Assembly (NCBI GenBank): GCA_964030475.1
Contig: CAXIPT010000004.1
Span: 204,155-268,154 of the forward strand
From: Tethya wilhelma
Lineage: Eukaryota > Porifera > Demospongiae > Tethyida > Tethyidae
Direction of reading: 5' to 3'
Length of the DNA: 64,000 bases
Shown piece after piece: positions 12,376-25,100 of the stretch. A model generated the notes under the pieces. It ran no database searches. It was not told where the DNA came from and was given only the letters and a program-made list of their open reading frames with translations. Made by a program: the position numbers and the translations under genes. Numbering within the stretch: the stretch's first letter is position 1; every line of letters starts with the position of its first letter.

Positions 12376-13724
12376 GCTGTTTCCAGTTTGTTGCACATTG
12401 CCCTGCAAATCAACTACAGCTGTCACAAATATCCAGCACTTGTACAGCTAGCTAGCTGTGCTTGTATTTTGTGAAAGTGAACTCTCAATCCTCATTATGA
12501 TTTTATAACATTACAGTAATACTCTCCCAACTTCATGACTTCACAGGCTGAGAAAGTGAAACTCGAATGATGGCCATTTTCATAAGTGATGTTTAGACTT
12601 GGCAATGCCCAAATTTGATGAAAAGTTTCCCTGTCTACTGTCAATGTTACTTCATGTGTTGGCTAGTGATGGGTAGTCATACTGTGTTAGTTAGGAGCGC
12701 TTTTGAATGGTTGCTACCAACTATAATAGAAGTGGAGGCAGGACTGATAGTAATCTATTCAGACAATGACACGTTCATAGTTGCTCCATGGGGATTGATT
12801 AAAAGAGCTATATAGCACACTGCTTTGATTAATGCATCTGGTTTAATTGCCTCAAGGATCTAGGAATCAGTATATGTGACTGTGACATCACATGGAGACT
12901 GATGATTGAGCACTTGTATGGCCCAAGGTCTAGCTCCCCCACAGACACATGGTGGCACAGCTGTAGAGCACTGTTAGAAGTGGCCAAGTAGTGGAATGCC
13001 TCACTATATAGCTTGATCTCCTGACCAGTTCACCTGTGAGCAGCACATGACAGGCATACATACCTTTATCTGTTTGTGTGTGCACTATGTTGTTGTTGTT
13101 TTGGAAATCTTGGCGAACTTCTCGGGAAAGTTTTCTCACAAAATAATCAGTGGGACAAATTTGATTCAACATTTTAATCATTTCAAACTATAAGATCAGT
13201 GCAGCTGTTTACAACTTGTGTTTCCCCCTATACAGTAAACATTACGGGAAAGAGCACAATCAGCACATATGTTGCAATATGGATCATAAACTTATTATGT
13301 TACTGTGAGTTACAATGTCTAACCTGACCTTTATCCTACACTCAACCTACAAACTCTTACTTTCATGTTTAAGATTAAGCTTATTATTGCAAAGCCTCAG
13401 TGCATAATGCTATTATAGCTCAAGTCTTTTATAGCCATCTATATAGATCACAATACATACACTAATGTATGTATGACGCATTAATATCCTAACTGTTGCT
13501 AAGTGATCTAGCCTGTCCTCCCTAAACGATGCCCACCCCCATGGCTCTATTCCCTCAGACTGCCCACTCAACGCTGTTAGGGAGAGAGACAGGCCACCAT
13601 GTTTGGTCCTCTGTGTTGACTACCTTTGGCAGCTGCGTGCCCATATCAAAAGATATTTGACTAGCTAGTTGCACGTACGTCTTGTTACAAAGCTTCGCTC
13701 ATGAGTGTAGCTAGCTAGCTTCTT

Positions 13725-13726
<2 letters not shown>

Positions 13727-13771
<45 letters not shown>

Positions 13772-13772
13772 N

Positions 13773-13853
<81 letters not shown>
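13727..13853. repeat. (GT)n microsatellite with assembly N at 13772
   Basis: Over 60 GT units, interrupted only by a single N, which probably marks a joint of uncertain length. Confidence 0.9.
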
Positions 13854-13857
<4 letters not shown>

Positions 13858-15180
13858 TTAGATTGAGGCATTCTAATTATACAAACTTGACTTAGGCGAT
13901 GCGAAGTTTTGTTGCTATATTTAGATACACATGTTTAATTTTCTAGGCAGGTTTCGACTTGCCAAGTTCGTGGTCCAAGTTTCATTGTAGCTGTGTTCAC
14001 ATACTGTGGTTGTGTGGCATGTGCTGTGTTCAAGGAATTTCAGATCATAATGGATTTGAACTCACTATCCAATTATATCATTGCCCTGCCCAAATCCCCT
14101 ATTGATAGGATACCAATCAGCGACTTGTTCTATAGCTATAGATAAGACCGTAGTGAATGATTATCACTGATGATTATCTACCACATAGTACCACCCAGGC
14201 CTAATGGCGCATGGCACTATTGTTTGCATACCCCAAAGCCTAAATGTGGAGACAGTCATGTATATTGCATGAGCTTATGACTATGTATGCTCAAATGGGA
14301 CAGCTTTTGTAACATTTGATATTCAGCTGGTTAGAGTTAGAACTGGAACTAGTGATTTAATTAAACACTCCATGATAAGGGAATCGGATAGGCAATGAGT
14401 TATTCTATATAAGTACAAAGATGGGCACTTTTACGATGAGCCTGCAATTAAGTTAATTAATGATTTCCTACTATGGTGGATACATACATATATGCACGAA
14501 TTCCACTTGATTGGAAACTATAGACCAAGAGTATACATAACCTTAAGTTAAGTTTGTTGAAAACAGATACACTAACTGTGACCATCATCATGTGACAGCT
14601 AGTATCTATGCTTTAGTTATTATATGGCCATATTTACATTGTCAGTGACTTAATACTTGATAGTTTCTGCAAAATGTGGCCATTTTTGGCAGCACTTCCT
14701 CAGGAACTGTTACAGATAGGGTCTGAGATGGGATATGATCTTCCCGGTGGAATACGGGAAGACGTGCTTCAACTTCCAATACATCCTGTTAGTTATAACA
14801 CTAACTTTATACCTTCATGACCATATGTGTGTGTTGCTATGGACAGTGATGGTCGTATATGGTCTAGGTGCTTTGGTCACCTGATTCTGTGGTATCAACA
14901 CACACACATGTACACACTGTCACAGATGCATTATGCACTAGTTCACTGCCTAAGGCATTAATTGGATGGAAGCTCACTTTCAATAAAAATAGGATAATTC
15001 TCATGTTGTAGGCGTGTCCTATCATATTAGTGTACATGATTGCCATGTCCCGCCCATTCTGTCAAATGACGTACAAATTGTCCATCCCATTTGCATTCTA
15101 TAGGCTGTCATGCCTAATGAAGCACTAATTGCCACTAATTGGAAAACAATGAGAGAGGAAAATTGAATACTGCTTGCACA

Positions 15181-15290
15181 AGGTCTTGTACTGTCATGTA
15201 TTGTGGAGGGGAGAGGGTTAATGATGAAATTATGTCATCAATTCCCTCACCCTTCCATTATACGTGACAGGGCAACCTTGTTGCCACGAC
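15181..15290. repeat. Dispersed repeat with imperfect inverted ends
   Basis: The sequence starting GGTCTTGTACTGTCATGTAT recurs at 15932 and 16551. The far end (ACGTGACAGGGCAACCT) is an imperfect inverse of the start, suggesting a small non-autonomous element. The later two copies belong to the duplicated 3' end of the coiled-coil gene. Confidence 0.55.
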
Positions 15291-15687
15291 AACCAACAGA
15301 AGTATGTAGCCACTTGTGAAGTTGCAATCTTCGGACAACTACACATGTACGTAAGTTACACCTATGACGTAAGTTGTCTTTTACTTGTTATGTTCAATAA
15401 TTATTATGTATGCAGTGTTTCCCCCAAAGAGGGGTAGGAGTGCACTCCCCCTCCTTTCAACTACCCCCATACAAATACATACAAAACTACTAATTTTCAG
15501 ACAATTTTAAGCAACTCCACCCACCTCCCCCCCTCTTTACATTTGTCCTGTGGGAAACACTGATGTACAACATTATTATTTTTTTTCCTACTATAATAAT
15601 ATAATTTATACAATTTTCAGCCCAGGAAGGTGACTCATGGCATCTGCAAGAATACAATACTCATGGCATCAGCAAGTCGAACAAATG

Positions 15688-15750
15688 TAGCCTGGTGGCT
15701 TGTTCTACATTGTCTCTGACTCCCAACCCTTGGGTAGGCGGTTCGAGTCC
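15688..15750 (+). repeat. tRNA-like Pol III promoter, probable SINE head
   Basis: TAGCCTGGTGG at 15688-15698 fits an A box and GGTTCGAGTCC at 15740-15750 is a perfect B box, spaced as in tRNA genes. Acceptor-stem pairing is not evident, so a tRNA-derived SINE is more likely than a functional tRNA. Confidence 0.4.
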
Positions 15751-15924
15751 CTCCAGTTCCCCCCCCCCAAAAATGAGGAGGTGAATTTCGCATCCTTCGG
15801 AGGGAACAACAACCACAACAAAATGTATGTCTTGAAAGAAGTTTATTGTTTGAAATGCCACATTTAATTTGGCCAACTTCAAGGAATTTTCAGAGGAGCT
15901 CTAGTCAATCAAGTTCTACATCAC

Positions 15925-17116
15925 TGGGAAGAGGTCTTGTACTGTCATGTATTGTGGAGGGGAGAGGGTTAATGATGAAATTATGCCATCATTCACTGTC
16001 CCTTTCCCTTCTATAGTATGTGACAGGGCAACCTCTTTAACCCATCATCCTGCGAGCTGGACACACATGAACAAATATAACAACTTGCAACTTACATACA
16101 ATATCACATATGTACATGTATGAACAGATCAAACCATTTATAATTATGACTAACAAATTAATAATTATTGTTTAAAAATGATAGAAATCCTTTCAGATTC
16201 AGTATACAAGTTTTGTAGAATGTAATAAAAAAATAAAATTGAAAAGTTTGACAATCGGTTTTTAACTTATCAGCAGGCAAGACTTATTCTTATTATACAG
16301 ATTGGTTAACAATTAGCTGATTCCAAATTAATTAAAGTTCAGAATTAGTTATAATTGACGAGTTAGTTATTAATGCTGTCTGATGTCCTCCAGAGAGGTA
16401 TTGGACGACTCTGAGTAGCAGATCTTAACACTGCCAGTGGAGGAGTAGCGGACCCTGCCGATCCTTTGGCGCAGTTCCTTGGCCTTCTGATCCATCTGTG
16501 TACNGCCAATCATGCATCAAGCTCTACAATGACATACATCACTGGGAAGAGGTCTTGTACTGTCATGTATTGTGGAGGGGAGAGGGTTAATGATGAAATT
16601 ATACCATCATTCACCGTCCCTTTCCCTTCTATAGTACGTGACAGGACAACCTCTTTAACCCTTTTCATCCTGCGAGCTGGACACACATGAACAAATATAT
16701 TCAATTTGCAACTTACACACAATATCACATGTACATGTATGAACAGATCACAGCATAATTATAATTATGACTAATAAATTAATAATCATTGTTTAAAAAT
16801 GATAGAAATCCTTTCAGATTTAGTATACAAGTTTTGTAGAATGTAATAAAAAAATAAAATTGAAAAGTTTGACAATCTGTTTTTAAAACTTATTAGCATG
16901 CAAGTCTTATTACATTATACAGATTGGTTAACAATTAGCTGATTCCAAATTAATTAAAGTTCAGAGTTAGTTATAATTGACAAGTTAGTTATTAATGCTT
17001 GCTGATGTCCTCCAGTGAGGTATTGGAAGACTCAGAGTAGCAGATCTTCACACTGCCGGTAGAGGAGTAGCGGACCCTGCCGATCCTTTGGCGCAGTTCC
17101 TTGGCTTTCTGATCCA

Positions 17117-17117
<1 letters not shown>
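15925..17117. repeat. Direct duplication of the 3' end of the coiled-coil gene around N 16504
   Basis: 15925-16503 and 16540-17117 match closely across repeat, 3' flank and terminal exon, with scattered substitutions and small indels. The first copy ends at the N at 16504. The simplest reading is two haplotype contigs joined end to end; a local tandem duplication is the alternative. Confidence 0.75.
16370..16495 (-). pseudogene. Duplicate terminal exon of the coiled-coil gene
   Basis: It encodes MDQKAKELRQRIGRVRYSST... for 41 codons, identical to the exon at 16992-17117 except near the C-terminus (DIRQH instead of DISKH). It lies on the far side of N 16504 without upstream exons, so it is probably the other allele rather than a used exon. 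Confidence 0.7.
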
Positions 17118-17157
<40 letters not shown>

Positions 17158-17352
17158 AAATGTGAGCTAGTGTGTATGAGAGAGAGAATCTTTATACCTC
17201 AACATCTGTGGGGTATTTCTCCATATCACTGATTGAAATGCTCTCGTTACGATGGATGGGGATTCCTCCTCGCTTATTCTTGTCGTCATGGTAACTACCA
17301 TGTTGCTGCAGTTGGTCTGAGTCACAAGAGGAGTTGCTATGATCAGATATAT

Positions 17353-17394
<42 letters not shown>

Positions 17395-18306
17395 CAAATA
17401 GTACTTAGTAAACTAAAATGACTCTTCATACATGTGTACATGTTATACTGATCTACGGCATGTACCTTTGTGCCTGGGGGTATCATGTGATCCCTCGTTC
17501 CCAGTTCCTGAGGATCTCTTCCTCCGTCCCAGCCGACCATAGTCCTGACGAGATATGTTGTCTTCATCACTACGTGTGTGTTTGTGTTATTAACCCTCAA
17601 CTCACTAATCGCATTATTAACTATTAATATTGACATTAACCCATTATTCTCTGAAATACATTGCATATTAACCCTTCACTCACCTAGATGATGTCATTGA
17701 CTCAATTTTAGGATTAGAGATGGGCATCATATAGGGATTATAGCCCAGTCTGCTGAACGTCTGCATATACAAAGAAACACAAAACATGGGTACCAGTAAA
17801 ACCTCCCAATGAAAGATACTCCTTCATGCATACTCATAGCTACAAAAATTCTATTTTCACTGTAACAATAGCAACATACAGATCAAAGTTTCAAAAAGGA
17901 CAACCTCTCTACAAAGGACAAACAACATGCTGCATACCTCTACTTGAAGATTCTTTGCGCTGCATCGTACAGCTATAGCAACAACATAACAGAGCCTCCA
18001 AGAAGAGATTACCCCACTACAAACAAGTTACTGTCTCTGCTTGAAGCTAGATAGGTTCCTCACATTCTCTATAAACTCGATTCACTCACACAACCACAAC
18101 ACAACATTGTGCTATTTCCCCACCTGTAAATTTTCGACGGAGTCTCCAATCTCGAGGCTGGCACTCTCGTGGGAGTAAGGACTGCTCTCCCCACCGTCGT
18201 AGACACTGAAGGACTGGGTTCGGGAGGGGAGGAGGCTGCTGAACACCGTCGAACAGGTGCTGGACATACTCTCAGTGCGATTCACTATCTTCTGGTTAGT
18301 GGGTTC

Positions 18307-18358
<52 letters not shown>

Positions 18359-20382
18359 GGAAAGATTTAATCTCAAAGATTGAGTTCACTGTTCAGCTGG
18401 AAATCTCTTTAACAAACAATTCAAGACAAAGCCACTTAAGTGCCTATAGGCTTAATGGAGAAGCTGTATGGAAGTCCTAGCTACACAGCTTTCTCTTTAG
18501 GCACTTAGCTACAAGATTCTATGTCTTTTGTTGAAGATGTCTTAGGTGTGCCTGAGCAGGCACTGGGATGAATAGATGGATCGATTTTATTAGGCTTGAG
18601 ATTGTAAAAAAAGACCTACAGAACTAGTTCTCAACTGACCAATCAGTTCTTGTCTTCCATCTTGAGAGCACTCCATCTTCTGGTCACTTCCCTCCATCAT
18701 CTTATCTCTGCTCTGATCTGAACTAGAACTCTTCTCAGAGTTGGCTCCTTCGCTGCTCGTAGTTTCGTTCGAATCTGTTGACTTGTTTGCCGGCTTACTC
18801 CGCGTCATTTCAGAGTACTTATGCTTACTTTTCACAGTCAATTGTCCACCCAATCCCCCGCCGGTGCCAACGGTACTCACTGGGCCTGTTCCTTGAGCTA
18901 AACTCCTGCCAGTGCGCAGGAGACCGCTGCCTGACGAAGAGTCCTCGACATTCTTCAATTGGTGATCTTGCTCTCTATCTTCGGACGATCCACTGGCACC
19001 AATTAAGGTATTCATGTATTTACTGAGACCGCGAGCACTCTCTGTAATGTGGTCTGGGGATTGGGATTGGGACTGAGACTCGCCGGCGGGGAGTTGAATG
19101 TCTGTCCTAGTGCTGCCTGCACTGCCCGGTCGATGTGGAGGATACTTCGGCATTTTTTGTTTCGTGTGGGGAAGCGTTGCATGTACAGGTGGAAGGGACG
19201 ATACAGCGGACACCGGTAGCTCCGAAGGGTAAGGAATGATGTTGCTCCCAGTGCTGGCCGTCCGCCGATGCCCGCGCATACGTAGCTTCTGGAATCGTTG
19301 TGGTTTTAAAGCCTTCCCCTCGTGATCATGGACTGTTGAGCTCTCGTCATCTGTGACAACCATGGGGCCTAGCGTTAGAGGCATGTGTACCTTTGACGGG
19401 GCAGGCTGCTCCTCTAGGTTCAAAATGTCGACTTTAGCAGGTCCGTGGGTCGAGCTGTGGGCCGGGAGAGGGATGGAGAACTCACTCTCAAGGAGGATGT
19501 TCCTTCCCGAGGAGCTGGTGCGAGTTTTGAAGTATTCCGATATTCGGTAGTTTGGTTGTCGCGCACTACCGGCACTTCGTGGTCTGAAGGCAGTGGAACG
19601 AGGCATCTGATTGGTCATTTCTTGTGTGTGCTGAGTCAGCAAGAGGGCATGGTCCTTTTCTGCTCGTAGCAGTTTTATGGTAAGGTCTTGTCCGGCTAGT
19701 TGGCGCTCAAGATCAGAAATCTTTCGATTTAGTTCGTGAAGTTGTAGTGTAGTTGCATCAAGCTGAAGAAAGAAGATCACAAAAAGGTGTTCATAAAGAC
19801 AAGGAAAATAATATTTTACACATCTAGTTTGGAATCACACACACATACACATACACACACACTCACACACACACACACACACGGCCTTGCTTACCTCTGC
19901 TTCCAGTTTATTCTTTTCCTTTTGCTTGCGAAGAATATCTTGAGTTTCTTTTACTTCTCTTAAGATTTCTGTAGCATTTTCACCTGTGGCATAATAATGA
20001 CATAATGGTTATATTATACAAGTTACAATATCCTGGATATTCATGTATCTAGCCTTGTAAATCAGTCCCTCCCTGCTATGCTTATTGGTAAGCGCCCAGG
20101 GAGGGACTGGTTTACGAGGCTAGATATATCTGTCTAGCAGGCCAGTCTAGATGGACAGACTCACTCTTCATGTGCTGCTCTATGAGTTGAAGATTCAATT
20201 GCCTCAGGTAGCTGATCTCAGCTGTCATCGCCTCCTTCATTTGAATATGCATGCGTTCCGTCTCAATGCTTTTTGCCTGGAGGGCACCCTTCTCCCGATG
20301 GATCAGCTCCAGTTGGGAGTTGAGCTGGCTGATTTCGAAAGTGAATTCATTCAGAACTTTACGAAGTTGTCGTAGCTCTTCA

Positions 20383-20415
<33 letters not shown>

Positions 20416-22112
20416 ATAATTCAACAACCATGCATATAAGCTAATGTATTATGATTTTATAACAAGGCTTATATCTCAGTCTAGGAAGGTCGTATTAAGC
20501 TGGGACTTGTACCATTGTGACCAGCTCAAAGAGATCTTTCATGATATGTATTTTTGTTATAGGTTTGATTTTGACCGAAAATCGCTAAAAAAGCGTGGAC
20601 TATAGAGTAAGTAATCTATTGTCGGACACAACCTATATTCGGACACCATTTTTAGCCTATACAGTAAGCATGACCATTTGTATTCCTATCATATAATAGC
20701 ACTACTCTTCCTTAACAACAGACCTGGAATTGAATCAGTGGAGGCGATGTCCTTCATAGCTATGGCTCAAAATACAGTGGTGTCCAATACCTCTCTATTC
20801 GGACATTTACCTCCATTTTCGGACAGTGGCTTTTATTTAACTTAGAAAAGGCTTGTGGACACAAAGAGTGTATTATCACATTGTAGTACTCTTCTACTTT
20901 CTACACTACAAAACTTAACTTTTGCAAGTGAACTATCATGAAGTAAGAATCGTTTACATCACCATAGGCCATGACCTCCATTATCGGACACATTCTCCAA
21001 TAACAAAGTATGCCCTTTAGCTATTTAGTGAAGAAGGAAAGGTATCGTTGGTCCTAAATGTAAAAGTACCCAGTTTTTATTCATTTTCTTACATCTCATG
21101 GGGGTAAATAAAATATTAAACCTAAGATTGTATGTCTTTAGATAATAGTCTATAGAATACAGCAATAGTACATTAACTGTACATGTGTACATAGATTTAA
21201 ATTTACATGGTAAAACAATCTACATCTTACCATCGATGTGATGAACGGAAATGAATAAGATTATAATTCTACTTGGTTTCCTGCAGTTTAAGACCAGCAG
21301 TTTCTTCCCTATTCACTAAACAGCTAAAAAAGCATGTGTACTTATTTGAGAATGTGTCCGATAATGGAGGTCATGGCCTATGGTGATGTAAACGATTCTT
21401 ACTTCGTGATAGTTCACTTGCAAAAGTTAAGTTTTATAGTGTAGAAAGTAGAAGAGTACTGCAATGTGAAAATACACTCTTTGTGTCCACAAGCCTTTTC
21501 TAAGTTAAATAAAAGCCACTGTCCGAAAATGGAGGTAAATGTCCAAATAGAGAGGTATTGGACACCACTGTATTTTGAGCCATAACTACAAAGGACATCG
21601 CCTCCACTGATTCAATTTCAGGTCTGTTGTTAAGGAAGAGTAGTGCTATTATATGATAGGAATACAAATGGTCATGCTTACTGTATAGGCTAAAAATGGC
21701 GTCCGAATATAGGTTGTGTCCGACAATAGATTACTTACTCTAGTCAGGGGATTTTATCAAAATTGGCCATTTTGGCATTCAACACAAAACCTAACAAAAT
21801 AGATATCATTTGAAAGATCTCTTTGAGCTGATCACAATGATGCAAGTCCCAGCTTCATACGACCTTCCTAGACTGAGATATTAAACTGCTTAGCCTATCA
21901 TTTATTATCCCTGAGCTGCAACTATACATTTGTATACCTTGTAGACGTATTGCATCACCCACATTGGTTACCCCGGCAATCTGCATGCTCTCTGGTAGCC
22001 CCTGAGCAACAAACTGTTCCATTTCTTTTCGAGCTTTGAAGAGTTGTCCTTCACATTCCAAATACCTCTCCTCCATCTTCTGAATGTACTGATCCTAAAG
22101 GGGGGTGCCATN

Positions 22113-22182
<70 letters not shown>

Positions 22183-25100
22183 TGACCCTGAAGGTTCAAA
22201 CTGATTTTGCCAACTGATTTTTTATCTAAGTTATTTTTAACCGCTTCTAAGTGATTTCCAAAGTCATCTAAGCGATTTTCATCTAAGCCGTTTTGTCTAA
22301 GTGGTTTTAGTCTAGGGCTAGGGCTAAGCCATTTTCATCTAAGATTTTTTTCTTCAAGGCCTAAGGCTAAGGCTAAGGCTAAGGTTAGCAAAGCCCTAGC
22401 CCTAGCCCTAGCCCTAGCCCCTAGCCCCTATTCCCTAGCCCCTAGCTTCCTAGTTCCAGCCCCTAGCCCTAGCCCTAGATGAAAACGGCTTTGATACAAA
22501 ATCTATTAGATAAAAATCTCTTAAAAAGGGTTAAAAATAGCTTAGATCAGCAAAGCAAAATCAGTTTGAACCTTCAGGGCAGGTCCACCATGTGTGTGTC
22601 GTGTGTGCGCACAATAGTCTGAATGTTTTGAAGCTGGTTGGATTTGATTTGTGTCTTTTTTAAGTCTAATGCTCCAAGTCAGAGGCTCTTACCACCGGGC
22701 TTCTATAGCAACCATCAGCAGTGGAGCAGAGAATAGCAGTAGTAATACATTCACAACTTAATTTACAAAGAATTTTATTATTTAATACAAATGGGTGTGG
22801 TATTGGGTCAGGTGACTATCATGTGATCACCTATTACCTTAGATCTCAACATGTCTCCTTTAGTTGACAGCTGTTCTCTCAACTCTAAAACTTGCAACTT
22901 CAAATTTGCAAATTTCTTGTCATGCATTTCGTAATCTTTCTTCATCTGGAGGTCTATGTCCTGTAAGGCCACATCTCTATCAATGACCTGGTCCTGAAGA
23001 TTCTCTATTTGTTTCTGTAGCAGGGTCATGACTTGAAGCTGATCAGGTCGAAGGTCAAATTCACGTGAGCTTGAAACAGATTCGTAGAGTTGGCCGTTAC
23101 GCTTCACTGCTTCGGATAATTTTGTTTCCAAGGTTACGAGTCTCTGCTGAAGGAGTTCAACTTCTTTTTCTCTAGCTTCAAGAACAGCTTGCTGGTCCTT
23201 TATGGTATCAGAGAAAGAAGTATGGACGTCAGTGAGCTCTGATATTTTTTCGTTCAACTCAGCAGCATTGTGATGTAAGGGGGACAATGATCTGGAGGGG
23301 GTTCCTTGTAGATTGGATAGATAGCCGGGGGGCAGTGATTTCAACACAGGGGGCAGTGTGTGGGTCCCTGGACTGGCACTGCGTGTGGGGGTTGCACTAC
23401 GCCTACCGGGGGATTCTTGTTGAGTCGACGATGACGTCATTTGTTGAAGTTCGCTCTGAATGGCTTGGACCCTTTCTACTGATGTATTTAACTTGTCAAA
23501 CTCGCTCCTTAAACCGATCAAACTGGTTTTCATCTGCTGGAGGAGCTGAGATTCGGACTTAAGCTGTTTCACAAGTGAGTCTAGGTCAGAGGTGTGGTCC
23601 CGATGGCCCTCAAACATTACGTTGACTCTTCCTAATTTCTGTCGCAGCTTATCATTCTCCTTCATGGTGTCTGCTATCTTTAGGTCAGCAGCCATCAGCT
23701 TCTTGGTCAAGTTACCTTCAAGCGATCGCATACGATCTTGTAGGCTTTGGTTCTCATCTTGAAGCTTCTGAGCACGCTCAGTAGCTAGACGGTCTTTCAT
23801 TTCGCGCGCCACTTTTAGATTATTCTGCAAAACAAGGTTTTTCTCTGACAGCTGCTTCTTCTCGGACTCAAGGAAGAAGATCTTCCGTGACATTTCAGTG
23901 ATTTGCTTCCTAAGAGAGACGGTAACATCCACCATGTCTTTGCTGTTTCTTGACGTCTCCTTGAGGTGTTTGTTCTCTGCCTCTAGAGCAGCCAGACGGC
24001 CACGGAGATCCGCTAATTGTGTCCAGCTGGAGGAAGACTCTTGTGCCGTACGACGTTGTTGTTTTGTCTCTTGTTGGAGAGCCACGATTTGTTTCTTGAG
24101 CTGCTCTACTTGCTTGCTCTGAGGGATGGCTTGGAAGGCGCTGCTGTTGATGGCACGATCCGTGCTCATGTCCAGCACCTTATCCTCCAGTTTGTGCTTG
24201 TCTTCTTCGACGATCTTCAGCTTACCTTTCAACAGCTCTATTTCTGTCGTGAGCGTCATTTTGAGTTTGTCGTTGTCTAGTTGTCTCTTCTGTTCTGTTT
24301 CGGCTAGCTTGTGAAAGTCACGCAACGTGGTTGTGTGGTTCTTGTTCAAGACCTCCACTTCATTTTGCAGCTTTCCTTTCTCTCTCTCTAGCAAATCAAC
24401 CTGGGTCGTGAGAAGACCAATTTGTGCTTCCTTCTCGGATATCAGAGCCAACTGCTCTCGAAGATGGGTCTTGTCCGACTCCAACACACTCACAGACTCT
24501 CTCAGCTTCTTGTTCTCACTGGCAGTTGCCTCCATGTTGGTCGAGTGCTCCTCTTTGATGGCGTCTAACTTTGTCTGGTGCATTTCTTCTTCAATCTTCA
24601 TCTGTGCAGCTATACAGCTCTTCTCTACCAACAGACGAGCAATGTCTTCACGTGCCGTGGAAATATGTTTCTCCTTTTCCTCCATTTTCACTTTCAATGC
24701 ATCAACTTTTGCCTCCATTTCTATAACCTGCTCTGTCATTTCTTTCTTGACCAGTTCAGCCTGAGTGTCGACTCCATCTTGGAGTTTAGCTAGCTCGCTC
24801 TCAAGGGTGTCTTTGTCGCGGAGAACTGAGTCTCTCTCTTCAGAGACCATCTCAAGGGATAGCTCGGCTTCGGCTAGTTTGCCTTCCCAGTCTCGCTCCA
24901 ACTTGACAAACTCGTTTTTCCAGTTTCTCTCACTTGTAGTGAAACGATCCTGTAGTCTTTTAGTCTCACCTTCAAGTTCTTTCACTTTCAAGTCTCGTTC
25001 TTGTGCAAGTGTTTCGTTCTGAGAGAGCTGCACAGAGAGCATCCTCTTCTGGTCTTGTAGAGAGGCTATTTCCTGCCTCAATTTACCCACATCCATGGAA

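Larger units (their letters stand above)
10713..15180. other. Non-coding stretch with repeats
   Basis: No supported gene. It contains the foldback at 12080-12375 and the long GT tract around 13727-13853. An open stretch at 14674-14820 (MWPFLAALPQELLQIGSEMG..., 48 codons to a TGA) could be an exon or a chance ORF; no neighbouring exon was found. Confidence 0.5.

Noticed and set aside
15688..15750. Functional tRNA gene
   Set aside because: The A and B boxes fit, but I cannot pair an acceptor stem or a clean anticodon loop; kept only as a SINE-like signal.
5540..16369. A hidden multi-exon gene in the 10 kb gene-poor stretch
   Set aside because: I looked for phased GT..AG exon series on both strands and found only isolated short open stretches (7917, 14674) with no partners.
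15925..17117. Alternative last exons for the coiled-coil gene
   Set aside because: The duplicate ends at N 16504 and includes the 3' flank and repeat as well, which fits a second haplotype better than alternative splicing.
18778..19669. Plus-strand ORFs at 18778-19669
   Set aside because: They lie antisense to the 18640-19762 exon, which is phased with nine other exons on the minus strand.
22182..22593. CRISPR-like or true telomeric array
   Set aside because: Hexamers are degenerate, in both orientations and inside a foldback in an intron; there are no spacers and no chromosome end.
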